Assembly (NCBI GenBank): GCA_014529385.2
Contig: CM043942.1
Location: forward strand, 48,282,244 to 48,346,243
Length of the DNA: 64,000 bases
Source: Adiantum capillus-veneris
Lineage: Eukaryota > Streptophyta > Polypodiopsida > Polypodiales > Pteridaceae
Reading direction: 5' to 3'
Part shown: positions 52,071 to 63,606 of the stretch, piece after piece
Numbering within the stretch: position 1 is the first letter of the stretch
Layout of the letters: each line of letters opens with the position of its first letter
Notes under the pieces: generated by a model
Seen by the model: only the letters and a program-made list of their open reading frames with translations
Told to the model about the DNA's origin: nothing
The model's database searches: none
Position numbers and translations under genes: made by a program

Positions 52071-52141
52071 GTGGACAGGTTGATGGTGATTGCTTGGAAG
52101 CTTGTGTTGAATAGTTTAAGCGGTCGATCTCCCCCTCTTCT
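52071..52141 (-). repeat. Inverted 71-bp copy of chromovirus internal sequence
   Basis: Positions 52071-52141 are the reverse complement of 50692-50762 (GTGGACAGGTTGATGGTGAT on the plus strand here, ATCACCATCAACCTGTCCAC there). I see no mismatch over the 71 bp. 52142-52507 has no supported gene. Confidence 0.9.
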
Positions 52142-52507
52142 CCCAACAGGGCCACCTGTCCCCAACTGCCCTTCCCGTCGGGGATCTGCAACACACTCTT
52201 TCTTTAAACTGCAATATCTTGAGCACCAAGGCTCCATTTGACGAGCCGTCTAGACCGGCTTTTAGAGAACACTGATCACTACACTATAGCACAAAAAACT
52301 GACATCTCGGGCACAAAAGGCTACCAACCTCCTTGGCTCTTTGCAGCACGCCTTTGGCCTAAAAAACCGCTTGGAGCATACACCTCCGCTATCCTTGGGC
52401 TGCCTAGGGATTTGGTACCTGCACTAGCCTTCTGCACTGCACTCTGCTGCTGCCCTTGCCTAGCATAGACCACTTCCTAGCTTGGACCAACTTTAGCTGC
52501 ACCAACG

Positions 52508-53129
<622 letters not shown>

Positions 53130-53234
53130 AGGGTTAACAAAGGTCCGGTGAGATTGGCCCATCGGTACAGGTCTGTAGCCTAGCCTGCCGGGCCCGGCGA
53201 GCTACAAGGAAGCCCAAATGGCCCCAAGGGTATC

Positions 53235-53243
53235 TATAAATAG
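53235..53243 (+). promoter_or_regulatory. TATA box TATAAATAG
   Basis: TATAAATAG with GC-rich flanks, followed by about 230 bp of leader-like sequence, is a strong core promoter match. It could drive an LTR element or the ORF at 54146. No start site can be seen. Confidence 0.5.
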
Positions 53244-53613
53244 GGCACCTAGGGGGCCCATATTCTTCACAATTCCCATGCTTTGCACCTCTGACTTGCC
53301 CAAGTATCCAACCAGAGAATTTCCAGAATTTTCAGAGCCCTCACAAGGAAGACAAAACATTACGGTATAAATTTTAGCTTAATTTCATAAGCTCTTTAAC
53401 TACTTTGTTTTTAAGTTGGTATACCTTTTTTATAATAATGTTTTTGGTAGTTTTAAAAGTATGAAAATCTTGCTTTTCACACCAGCTACAACATGTCAAC
53501 TGTGTTCACTTCGGCATTGTCTCTATTTTGGACCGAAAGTGTCATTGTTAAACATGGTTGGTTACGTTTAATAGACTGCTTTCTATGTTTTATGATTGAT
53601 ATACGTGTTGATA

Positions 53614-54068
53614 GGCTAGTTCGGTGTTTCTTTTGGCATCAGTCCTGCTATTGGGCTGGAGGTGTAGTTAGATTCATTGAATGATGCCCTTGCTTTTAGG
53701 CTAGTTTGATGTTTCTTTCGGCATCGGTACTACTACAGGGCTGGAGGTGTCATTAGATTCATTGAATGATGCCCTTGCTTTTCGGCTAGTTTGGTGTTTC
53801 TTTCGGTATCAGCTCTACCATTGGGTTGGAGGTGTCGTCAATTTCATCAAATGATGCCCCGCTTTTTAGGCTTAGTTCGGTGTTGCTATCCGCATCAACC
53901 CTACTATTGGGTTGGAGGTGTTGTTAGTTCCATTGAATGATGCCCTGTTTTGTTGGGTTAGTTCAGTGGTGGTCTCGGCATCAACCCTACTACTGGGTTG
54001 GAGGTGTCATCACTCTCATTGAATGAGTGCCTACTCTTTAAGCTAGTGTTGTCATTAGTTTCAATGCA
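53614..54068. repeat. 85-bp tandem repeat, five units plus partial
   Basis: Units begin near 53614, 53699, 53784, 53869 and 53955 with GGCTAGTTCGGTGTTTCTTT-like sequence and contain GGGTTGGAGGTGTC and ATTGAATGATGCCCT. A partial sixth starts near 54041. Divergence increases to the right. Confidence 0.9.
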
Positions 54069-54145
54069 TGAAGTATATATTTGTTATAAAATTTAAAGTT
54101 ATGTTGTCTTTAAAAATCATGAAATATGTGATGATTGTAGACTAC

Positions 54146-54582
54146 ATGGATCCTGTGGAAATGAAGGAGTTAAAAACCAAGATCAGAACTCTATTGGTCA
54201 CGGGTATATGTGCCCTAACCACGGAGGAGATCACCTCTATGTTGGAGATTGAGACGCGCAAAGATCGTTTCTTTGATACCATAATTGAAGCAGTTCAAAC
54301 ACACTTCTTAGTTGTAGATGCAAAGGCTATCCGTAGGCTAATAGATAGTATTGTGGGCAATATGGCACAATGCTTAAGAGACTTGGGTGTTGATGCACCA
54401 GCGGATGCGGATCTAGCCAAGCTACAACATTGGACTAATATATGGCATGTAGAGAGCTCAAAGTCGCAAAGAGTGCGCAATATTGATGCTCAAGATGTCC
54501 ATAGCCACAAAGCTATATCCAGCTTTTATGTAGCAACTTCCTCTCAAGATTCAATTGTAGGAAGATCAGATACAAAAAAGGT
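54146..54582 (+). CDS. Unrecognised ORF, truncated by LINE fragment
   Basis: From ATG 54146 (MDPVEMKELKTKIRTLL) the frame is open and looks coding, with helix-like acidic/basic sequence such as LTTEEITSMLEIETRKDRF and CLRDLGVDAPADADLAKL. No family is recognised; it might be the N-terminal part of a retroelement gag. Native sequence appears to stop near 54582, where a minus-strand LINE fragment begins. The frame runs on to 54667 only through that fragment. The TATA box at 53235 and the 85-bp repeats lie upstream. Confidence 0.35.
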
Positions 54583-55122
54583 GGGTAGTTGGGAACAATA
54601 TGGGTGGTGTAATGTAAGAAGCATGACCCACTGGATTTCCCCAAGCCATAATACATTGGCGTTGTAGAAAAGCTTCATTCACTTGGGAGTCAATTGAAGC
54701 ATCATGTAGCAAGTGTAATGCATCCCATCTCCAAACCACTTCTTTATGTCTTGCATCCATCCCGTGCTCAAGATCTTGCTTTTATGCGTCTTTTGAACTT
54801 TTTTGCTTGCTTCCCATGCAATTGTAGAAAGTCTATGTGAGGGGTTTTGACGCATCTTTATCATGTACTCCACAAACCTTTCCATGCCCATAACCTCAAT
54901 TGGAAGATATCACGACTCAAGAAGTAGGAGCATATATGGTGTTTGTGTCTTAACTTGGAGAAATTTTGTAAAAAAATGCTTTTGAACATTCTCAAACTCT
55001 TTCCAGGTAGACTTTGAGATGCTCCCGCCCCACACTTCAACTCCATAAAGAAGAACTAGTGCCACGAATGCGTCAAAAAGGTACTTCTTGAGAACCCAAC
55101 ACTTGATATTTCCTGCACATTA
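54583..55122 (-). pseudogene. LINE ORF2 internal fragment
   Basis: On the minus strand this matches the part of the 41857-43526 LINE running from about 42550 to 43090: YGVEVWGG (in shifted frame), KTQTPYMLLLLES, MGMERFVEYMIKMRQNPSHR, KILSTGWMQDIKKWFG, HDASIDSQVNEAFLQRQC. Both ends are missing, and a frameshift lies near 54740. It sits between the unassigned ORF and the gypsy integrase and truncates both. Confidence 0.85.
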
Positions 55123-55133
55123 CCATAGTGGGA

Positions 55134-56576
55134 CTTCACTTTGCAGACGATCAAACTATGCAACGGATCTTGAGACTTGGATTATTTTGGCCAACCATGA
55201 GGAGTGATGTTCACTCATTTGTAAAAAAATTGTCTTCAATGCCAAAAACAAGCACCCATACCTCATGTGACATTGTTCCAAATATCACTCGTTCCTAAGT
55301 GGAGTAACTATCTATTTACTTACTTATCAAGCAGAACATTTAGGGAGGATATGAGTAAACATTGCCAAAGATCAATTGAAACTGAAGCAAGAGACTATGC
55401 TCTTATTGCAAACCAATTGTATCGAAGAGGAAAGGATCAACATTTGCGTCTTTGTGCAAAATATATTCCCACTCTAGAACAAGCACATGCTGGATTAGTT
55501 GGAGGTCACTTTTCTAGTGATACCACCGCTAGAGCAATTTTAATGGAAGGCATATGGTGGCCCATGCTTTTTGCACATGCCAAAGAATATGTTAGAAGGT
55601 GTGATGCATGTCAACGAGCAAAAATGCCAACCCGGGTAGATAGCATATCTTTAAGACCAATGATGGGAGCTAGAAATTTTGCAAAATGGAGCATAAATTT
55701 TGTCGGGCCAATACAACCATCTATTTATAGAACTCAAGCTCAATATATCATTGTAGCAACAATGGACTATTGGACCAAGTGGGCAGAGGCTAAGGCAACC
55801 AAAAAGTATGATGCTAGAACCACAGCCGCAGTCTTGTATGAGAATGTATTCACAAGATATGGGCTTCCAATAGAAATAGTCAGTGATAGAGAACTCATTT
55901 CCTCAATGAGGTAATTGAATATCTGCTGAATGAATTTATAGTCATTCATAACAAATCTACTCCCTATCATCCACAAGCAAATGGACAAGCTGAGCACACG
56001 AATAAAATTCTTAGCTCGATATTGACTAAAGTGGTTAGTTCAAGATGAACTGATTGGGAAATGAATCTACATGCCGCTCTATGGGCTTATAGAGTTTCAT
56101 TCAAGACAGCTTTAAATGCTACACCCTTCAACCTTGTTTATGGTCTTGAGGTCATACTACCGATAGAATTTCTATTGTCGACACTAAGGGTAGCTAAGGA
56201 TCTTGAGTGGACTGGACATGAACTATCAGAGAGGCTCAAAGATTTAGAAAATCTTGATGAGCAAAGGCTAATAGATGTAGCTCACATCTATGCACAAAAA
56301 CAAAAACAAAAACAAAAACAAAAACAAAAACAAAAGAAGTTTTTTGATTCCCATCTAGTCACAAAAATCTTCAAAAAGGGGACCTATTTTTAATCTATTC
56401 CCTTAAGTAACACATTCCCAAGTTCAAAAAAAAGAAAAACGGACCGTTTATTATTGAATATGTTTCCCCAAGTGGAGCAGTTAAGTTGTCCACTCTAGAT
56501 GGTGAACCAATGGCTAACTGGATTAATGGATGCCGCTTAAAGAAGTACAATTTGCCACTAAAACCAATGATTTGCT
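55134..56576 (+). pseudogene. Ty3/gypsy integrase with two H2C2-like modules
   Basis: The 5' edge is cut by the LINE fragment. A first zinc-binding-like module (HFADDQTMQRILRLGLFWP, then after a shift CLQCQK) precedes about 60 residues and a second module (HAGLVGGHFSSDTTARAI ... RRCDACQRAKM, about 55485-55630). The core has N instead of the first catalytic Asp (KWSINFVGPI, about 55690), the second Asp in EIVSDRE, and Glu in NGQAEHTNKIL after a frameshift near 55887. A TGA lies at 56046. The C-terminal part (56061-56393) includes WAYRVSFKTALNATPFNLVY and a Lys-Gln run encoded by (CAAAAA)n. Further shifted sequence to 56576 has SGAVKLSTLDGEPMANWING. Confidence 0.85.
56294..56336. repeat. (CAAAAA)n microsatellite in integrase tail
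   Basis: Seven or so CAAAAA units keep the frame and encode alternating Lys-Gln, an apparent expansion inside a basic region. Confidence 0.9.
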
Positions 56577-56579
56577 AGA

Positions 56580-57735
56580 GAAGATGCATGCAGCAAAGCA
56601 GAGAAAGATGAAATGACAGCAAGTTATTGATGAAGCCCAAGAGGAAGCTCAACTTCGAGGTACTCAAGAGGGGAGATGCTTTCAAAAATCAACAAACACC
56701 TATTCCCATCAACACTTTGGAACTAAATGAAAGACTATGGGAATTGAAGAATGATGTAGTGTCAACGGATGATGAATGGTTAGATGGAATGGACCTTCTC
56801 ATCAAAGTAAAGTTGAACAATCATAGCACAAATGCACTATTAGATACCGGAGCTCGAATGAATGCAATCAGTTATTCCACTTACAAGAATGCTACGAATC
56901 AGTCTTTAGCATCAAGAATATCTTCTATCAAAGGATGCAACAAAACCCAACACTGGTATTGGGAGTAGTCAACTTGAATGTGATAGTAAATGGATGCTCA
57001 TGCCCTCATCAATTTGTATGCATACCAGATGAACACATGAATGAAATAATATTTCTTGGAATCTCATGGATGCGAACGTACAAGGCAGTACCAGATTGGG
57101 ACACCAATCAACTCAAGCTATCACCTAAAGAAGAAAAAATCATCGTTCCAATTTCACCAAGCAAAGAGGAATGGAAAAGAGGTTATCCACAAAGGAAATC
57201 AAGGAGTAAGAAATCTTCTTCATCATCTAGACAAGAAAATGCTACACGTAGCATGCAAGGAGTCAGGAAAATATGGGCATCCAAAGCACAACTCAAGGAC
57301 AAACCGTCTCAAATTTGGGTGCCTAAAAACTCATCTACCATACCAAAGAAAGTTTCACATCTAACGACTCAGAGAAGAACATCTTCAAGAAGGGAACCTA
57401 AAACAAGATTTTTTTGGAGGAAAAAGGAGCATTTATCTTCTCCACAAACTGTAAAGCCGATGAAGCAGTGGAAAGTTAAGTCACAAAACACTCAACCACA
57501 ACAGTTCATCAATAAAAAACCAAGATACCAGTGGCGAGCTAAAGCTCAGCAATCGTCATCATTGATACTGACAGCTCAAGAAATCAGTGTGCCAAAGCAT
57601 CTTGACAGTACAATCAGGCAAAGAGCACATAGACTACAGAATCTGCTATTTAGAAAATATCAACAAAAACCATCAACCATTGAAACCTTGAGTCAATTAC
57701 TGAAGACCCAACTCTTGCACATCATACTGGTTTGA
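56580..57735 (+). pseudogene. Post-integrase ORF: retropepsin-like domain plus Trp-rich tail
   Basis: Immediately after the integrase end, frames at 56627-56968 and 56935-57735 encode one interrupted product (shift near 56930). The first part has the aspartic-protease signature NALLDTGARMNAIS (about 56830), and the second has the matching C-terminal hydrophobic-Gly element IIFLGISWMRTYKAVPDWD (about 57045). This pair is as expected of a retropepsin fold. The rest is basic and Trp-rich with IWASKAQ, IWVPKNSS, QWKVKSQ and YQWRAKAQ motifs, like the 174-1340 ORF. Protease normally lies before RT in gypsy pol, so a retropepsin-like domain after integrase is unusual. Whether it is catalytic is unknown. 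Confidence 0.7.
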
Positions 57736-57780
57736 ATTGCATTGATCTTCAAAGCATGGTAGAGCCAATGTTAATCCTTG

Positions 57781-58021
57781 CGGACACCCTATCATCTTCA
57801 ACGGACACCTTATCCTTAATTGATTGAGTCATGGACCGGGCTTGTCGGTCCAATAGAAAATGGGTAAGAATGATTGCGGATGAGAGGTGCACTCTAACTG
57901 GAACATTCAAGGGTTAGTTGGCGAGCTCATATAAAAGTCACCTAAACCTAAAAATCACTCATTCTATTATTTGTGCAATTGAAGAGTGCTCTTGCTCCAT
58001 CTCTATCTTCTTCTTATATCC

Positions 58022-58082
<61 letters not shown>

Positions 58083-58266
58083 AGAGAGAGAGAGCATTGC
58101 GACGGCACAGTGGTAGCGAGGCGGTTGAGCGTGGCACAACGGTAGCTCCCTCTTCTTCGCGGCAAGGAATCCTCCATGAAGGCGAGCGTAGGGTGGCTCG
58201 CACACAGTGTACGGCAAGTCTCTTTTTTTGACACGTTCAATAGATGCACACAATTTTGGCTCCTTA
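57781..58266 (+). repeat. LTR/promoter-like repeat, copy B
   Basis: Starts CGGACACCCTATCATC and contains TATAAAAG at 57930-57937, GTGCAATTGAAGAGTGCTCT, a GT run (58023-58072), a short GA run and GAGCATTGCGACGGCAC. It continues through AAGGAATCCTCCATGAAGGC, shared with copy A. Confidence 0.8.
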
Positions 58267-58672
<406 letters not shown>

Positions 58673-58689
58673 AAGGCGCTTGATTGCCA

Positions 58690-59180
58690 CCCCCAGTGCT
58701 AGGACCACAACCCCCTCATCCAAGAGTTACACCTATGAATCAAGTGGGTTGTGAGCCATCTAGTACTTATTTGGATTGTGACGAGGACATAGATTCTCTT
58801 GAGGAGTGCCCCAAGTACTACATGGAGGACCATTGGGGATAAATCAAACCCTTATATCAAGCTACTGCTCTAGCAGCAAGAGGCCAAAATATCAATAGTT
58901 TTACTAGGAGACCACCTCTTCAGTGCTACAAATGTGGTGGACCACATCGAGTAGCTGAGTGTCCTATTAGAATGCAAAAGAATGCTATACTAATGCAAAA
59001 AAGTCAAGGGGGTGCATTGTGAATGCCAATACTCACTTGTAATCGTTGTGGCATAGATCATTTGATCGCACAATGTGTAAAGAATAAGGATGCAAGAGAG
59101 CTACACAAGACAAGCACAAAGCACACAGAGATGGAAAGCTTCTTCTTCTTCTACACAGAAAAGAGAGTACAAAATGACTA
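58690..59180 (+). pseudogene. Retroelement gag relic with two zinc knuckles
   Basis: Frame 1 reads coherently through two nonsense codons (TAA 58840-58842, TGA 59020-59022). It has an acidic segment (STYLDCDEDIDSLEECPKYY), then YQATALAARGQNINSFTRR, a knuckle CYKCGGPHRVAEC, and a second knuckle CNRCGIDHLIAQC, both CX2CX3HX4C. Two knuckles are common in plant gypsy/copia gag. It follows repeat C directly, which supports C being a 5' LTR-like region. Confidence 0.7.
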
Positions 59181-59361
59181 AGTGCTAAAGCTGAAAAGTA
59201 GCACATATGTACATGCGGTCACTAAGTGTGAACTCGCTAGAAGCGTACTAGGCTGGCACTATAAGTGTAGTCCAGCTGTAGAATCACTGGCAGAGATCCT
59301 CCGTGTCGGTCACCTAACGCGCCAGTGAGTAAATGCCGTAAGCGGCCAAGACCCGTAGTGG

Positions 59362-60395
59362 ATGCCAGCTCAAGGTGTAGAGCTCGACATCTCAACACAA
59401 TGTCCTAACAATCCAAATACTCCAAATATCACACCACTGAACTTAATAGATATTATCAATGGGACACCACAAACTACAAACATAGCACCAGTAAATGCAC
59501 TCACACGGTCGATGCTCCAAAAGAAAAATTACATCCTCGAAGAGAGAGATGCTGCATCCATTGGCCGAGCGAAGAAGAAGAAAACACAAAGAAAGATATC
59601 CCTTAGTGCTTCTAGCTCAAAACCTAGTTCAAAGACTAACATAGGGACAAGAGAGGATCCTGTGTATATGAATGAATATGAGGATGACTCAGATTCGATA
59701 GAGACCACGGAGACCAAAATTGTTACTATAAAGGAAAAAGCCAGTGAGGAGAATCATGGGAGGGAATCGAGCGAAAACATTGCTAGGGAAAGCGTGAGGG
59801 AATTGCAATGGTCAGAAAAAGAGTATTCAAAGTTAATCCACCCAGTTGAAAACCCCAAGATAATCCACAAGGGATGAAAACTGAGAAATCCAAGAAAAAG
59901 ATCTGAACCTATCCAAACCCAGCAGCGGAAATTGAACGAGTCCAACAATTGAGGGGTTTGGTGGAAGAGACTCAACGAGAGCTAAAGCCTGAACCCAAGC
60001 ATATCAAGATGTCGGACACAGTGTTTCTCACACAAGCTCAACCTCACAAGAACCATAGGCCGTTAGCCATACCGTTATCATTCGGGAAGAGAGTGAGTTT
60101 AGAACTTAGGACATCTGAAAGTGGACATACACCTTTTCTACTGGAAAGAATGTTTGGTGAGGAAATGCCCGACCCCCTTGAGGAAGTGGAGATTCCATCT
60201 TCACCATTCTCTTGTCAGGGTCCTACGTCCCACAAGATGCCATTGAATGTTGCCAAGATGATGGATTTCATGTCCTCAGAAATCCGCACCACTAGCATAT
60301 CTAAGTTATACGGAGATCCAGAGTTATTCGTAGCACTTCGATCGCTTCTCAATGTGGAGAAGTACAGGCTGGGTTACCGCAATTTTCACATATGA
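59362..60395 (+). pseudogene. Gag-pol linker-like relic, two frames
   Basis: Frames 59362-59877 and 59949-60395 are Ser/Lys/Glu-rich. The first has VNALTRSMLQKK, reminiscent of the linker between gag and protease in some plant gypsy elements, followed by a Lys-rich run (RAKKKKTQRK). The second (SFGKRVSLELRTSESGHTPF, KLYGDPELFVALRSLLNVEK) is unrecognised. The position after the zinc knuckles suggests the same element. Function not assigned. Confidence 0.4.
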
Positions 60396-60399
60396 ACAG

Positions 60400-61770
60400 G
60401 CCTAACTCGGTAATGAATGATGAGGAACATTTAGCATCACCACCTGACCTGGAGGGACATGAATCTGTAGTTGAAATACCCGCCCGGGGGATTCACTATT
60501 AGTAATAGGGGGATGTCACCTGCGTGCATCCAAATTAGAGAAACCCCCTATGTACGATATCTTGCATGCTAGCCTACCCCCTACATATAGACAAGATATG
60601 GACATTATCGCAATGAGACATCCCCCCTCGAACGGATTTCATACGGAATGTAATGATCCACTATTTTATGCATACTAGTAACAAAACAATTTTAGAAGCA
60701 CATGCTTTTGCAAAAATATATGTTAAATTGCAAATGAACGGAAGTGTAGATTGTAGTGTGTTTTCATTTGAGAGAAAAAACCACTATGAAAAGAAACAAA
60801 TATAATGAATAACACATTAAAATAAACCAATCGATTCAATGTAATTTGTCAAAAAACGGACAACATTTCCCCTATAAACTGATACAAATCTCAATCTCGA
60901 AACAAACGATACTAGCCACCTACTCAGTAGGCTTCCCACATGGGATTTAAGGCACAGATGAAATGGATTGTTCTCTAAATAACAAATAATGGCATGCTCA
61001 TAAACAACCATAGAAAACTTCATTTATCAAATCAAAACACATTACTAAACAACCCATTAAAAGATTAAACTTTTTAAATAGAAACATTGCGCTTGAGAAC
61101 ACTTTTTGCATCAACCTTAAATGATAGATCTTATGTCTACTATCAATTATCAATTATTGAATAAACCATGATACATATCTTATACATAAGTATTTTTATA
61201 CAAGTACTCCTATCTAGGTATTGAGCAAAATACTAAGTCACATATGCTTCAAAGTGTAGTCATCCCTTATCTTTACCACTTGTATCTAGCAGACAAGCGG
61301 TGGCACTGTTATTGGGAGCAAGGGGCAATCAGATGTGATGTGGTAATGAAGGGCATGTCAATTGGTTGTGTGGAATGAGAGTGGCATGGATGGGTGGCAA
61401 TATGCTAACGTAATCTAGCATTGAGGCAAGCCATCAATCATGGAAACAAGTTGTGGACATAATGGAGGCATGCATGGCCATTGGTGTCCACAGCAGGCAA
61501 GGTGGTTGTATATGGGAAGCCTTGGACCCTTGCTAGAAAAAAAGGCAAGATAGAGGATGCACGTCCTAATAGATGATGCAAAGGGTGCCAATGCCAACCG
61601 CAGGAGAGGCAAAGGATTTGCCCACCGCACGGACCAGAGGCAAAGGATTTGCCCACCTACCATAATGGAAGACCCACATAACTAGCAGGAAGAACAAAAG
61701 CCAACAAACAAAGTACAAAGAGCACCCCTACACCCCCAAGTTCCAACATAACATTTAATTTCATTTCATC
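60400..61770. other. No recognisable feature
   Basis: AT-rich sequence without a convincing ORF, RNA gene or repeat. Frames on the minus strand at 61415-61663 overlap each other and show no domain. Confidence 0.5.
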
Positions 61771-61775
<5 letters not shown>

Positions 61776-61817
<42 letters not shown>

Positions 61818-61819
61818 CC
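61776..61819. repeat. (GT)n with GC alternation
   Basis: A GT run of about 34 bp passes into GCGCGCGC, an alternating purine-pyrimidine stretch of the kind that can adopt Z-DNA. Confidence 0.9.
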
Positions 61820-61829
61820 CAACCTTTTA

Positions 61830-62650
61830 TTAAATGCTTCATTCCACATGTTTGCCGCTTAGTCTCTGCATTCGCGTCCAAACAGTCATAACAGACATCA
61901 CCTACATTAACATCAAGGCCAAGCACATGAGATGAGTTCCAAACGGCCAGAAGGATCGTAGAAGAAGCACTAGTAAGAATTTGGAGCCATACCAGATGTG
62001 CATCAACTGGAGGTGGAAATTCTTTTTTAGGTTTTGCTTGAGTGTCCTTTCTTGTTTTTCTCGATGTTTTTGGCATTTCTAAATTTTTTTTTGAAGGATA
62101 TCTTCCACTGATTTTGTCCTTGACACAATCATGTGCATCTATATGCATCAGGAATTGTGTTCTAGTGGGAACTGATGGCATAGGTCTAGCTTTCAAATTT
62201 CTAGTGTCTCTTTTTTGTCTATACCATTCCTGTCTTCTCGGTTTTTGGTTAGGAAAGTCAAAAGACTTTTCCAGCCCTCCTTTCATGAGTAGCTTAGCTC
62301 CAACATGTTTTTTTTTCCGACCCCGAATCATCTGAGGTAGCTGAGTGTTCTTCTAACTCATCTGTTGTATCATAGTAGAGTTCTGAAAAAACTTGTTGAG
62401 CTATTGTCAGTTTCTGTGTTAATCCAACTGAAAATCATATTATGATATCCATACGGTTTTCCATCCATCATCCTTACATGTTCCCGAGCTGCACTACTGT
62501 TAAACTTCGCACGTACATCTGGATGTAGTGGAAGAAGAGCCACATGTGAATGTGCCTCATCAGCTAGTTGTTGCTGCCACCACTCCTCCCATGAACAATA
62601 GCGATGATTTCCTCCCCCTTCACAAAACCCGAACCATTAGTGTAGACGGC
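61830..62650 (-). pseudogene. Unrecognised coding relic, about 250 residues
   Basis: On the minus strand a coherent peptide starts near 62650: GGGNHRYCSWEEWWQQQLAD, then HSHVALLPLHPDVRAKFNSS, then GKPYGYHNMIFSWINTETD. After a shift at a T-run near 62383 (which also looks like an acceptor, TTTTTTCAG) it continues ELYYDTTDELEEHSATSDDS. A second T-run near 62310 is followed by KLLMKGGLEKSFDFPNQKPR, a Lys-rich part, and a C-terminal segment with CYDCLDANAETKRQTCGMKH. Composition and continuity across 800 bp argue for a real gene remnant. I recognise no domain; the paired Cys near the end could be structural. Confidence 0.45.
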
Positions 62651-62702
62651 TGAGACAGTTTCACTAAGTGGGAACGTTCTCTTAGGAGACGGGCAGTGAA
62701 TT

Positions 62703-63080
62703 GTCAAGTAATTACTACGGTAATTACCATGGTAAACCCAAGGTATATAAATAGGGTCCATTACATTGTAATCGGGTTGGCATTTGGGTTAGCACAATCT
62801 GAGCATAGTCGGATTAGCATTTTGGAGGCATTTGTACTTGAGTTGTCAATCATTGGCAGTTGTTGTTGGGCTATACTCTAACTGTAAATCACATCATACT
62901 TATTGTAATCTTTCATCTGTAATTCCAATCACGGCAGATATTCCAGTTACACTTCCTCTGTATTCATTACTCTGAATCTAAATCTGAATATTATTCTCAG
63001 TACGTAGTCTGGTTCTCATTCCAGTAGATAAATTCCTGTTCAGTTTCTGATTCTCTGTCCAGTCGATTGTCTAAACTAAT
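62703..63080 (+). promoter_or_regulatory. TATA-bearing LTR-like segment
   Basis: A segment opening TGTCAAGTAATTACTACGG has a strong TATA box TATATAAATAG at 62744-62754 followed by leader-like T-rich sequence. It resembles a solo LTR, but no right end or second copy is visible. Confidence 0.35.
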
Positions 63081-63298
63081 ACATCATCAGTAGCCGAAAT
63101 CTTCTAACACTAGAATTAGCTATCTCAAGAGATCGGCTCCAGTTCTAATTAGCAAGGCAACATCACGATTCACCATGAAGAACCTCACAATTCACCATGA
63201 AGATCAAACTTTGAATTAGCTAATAATTACATGTTCATTCTCGTGACCTGATTCTACCACCCATAATTGTTTTTGTCATCCCTTAAGCACACAGCCGT

Positions 63299-63493
63299 GT
63301 GCCCTGCATATGCACTGCTAAATTAGTGAAGAGAACAGGACCATTAATTTTGAATTTTTCAACCAATGATATTCATTCAGGTGATTTCCTAGGCTTACTG
63401 TACAGAACAGGAATGGGACGGTGTTCACAAAAGGATCTGACAGAGAGCTTTGCTGATGGTGCTGGTCATCGCCGCATAATTCAGGTTTGGTCA
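63299..63493 (+). CDS. Possible exon, unrecognised
   Basis: A 64-codon stretch (NFSTNDIHSGDFLGLLYRTG, then MGRCSQKDLTESFADG) ends at a plausible donor (ATTCAG-GTTTGG). No family is recognised and no partner exon is found. Confidence 0.2.
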
Positions 63494-63552
63494 CACCTCT
63501 ATAAAGTCTTATCAAAGTAAAGCAAATGTGGTTTGAATGTGTGCTTGGGACA

Positions 63553-63606
63553 GTGCATGCACTGTGGTCGCCGTTACTGTGTGCATGCACTGTGGCCGCC
63601 GTTACT
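63553..63606. repeat. 28-bp direct repeat pair
   Basis: GTGCATGCACTGTGGTCGCC at 63553 and GTGCATGCACTGTGGCCGCC at 63581, each followed by GTTACT. 63607-64000 contains no supported gene. Confidence 0.9.
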
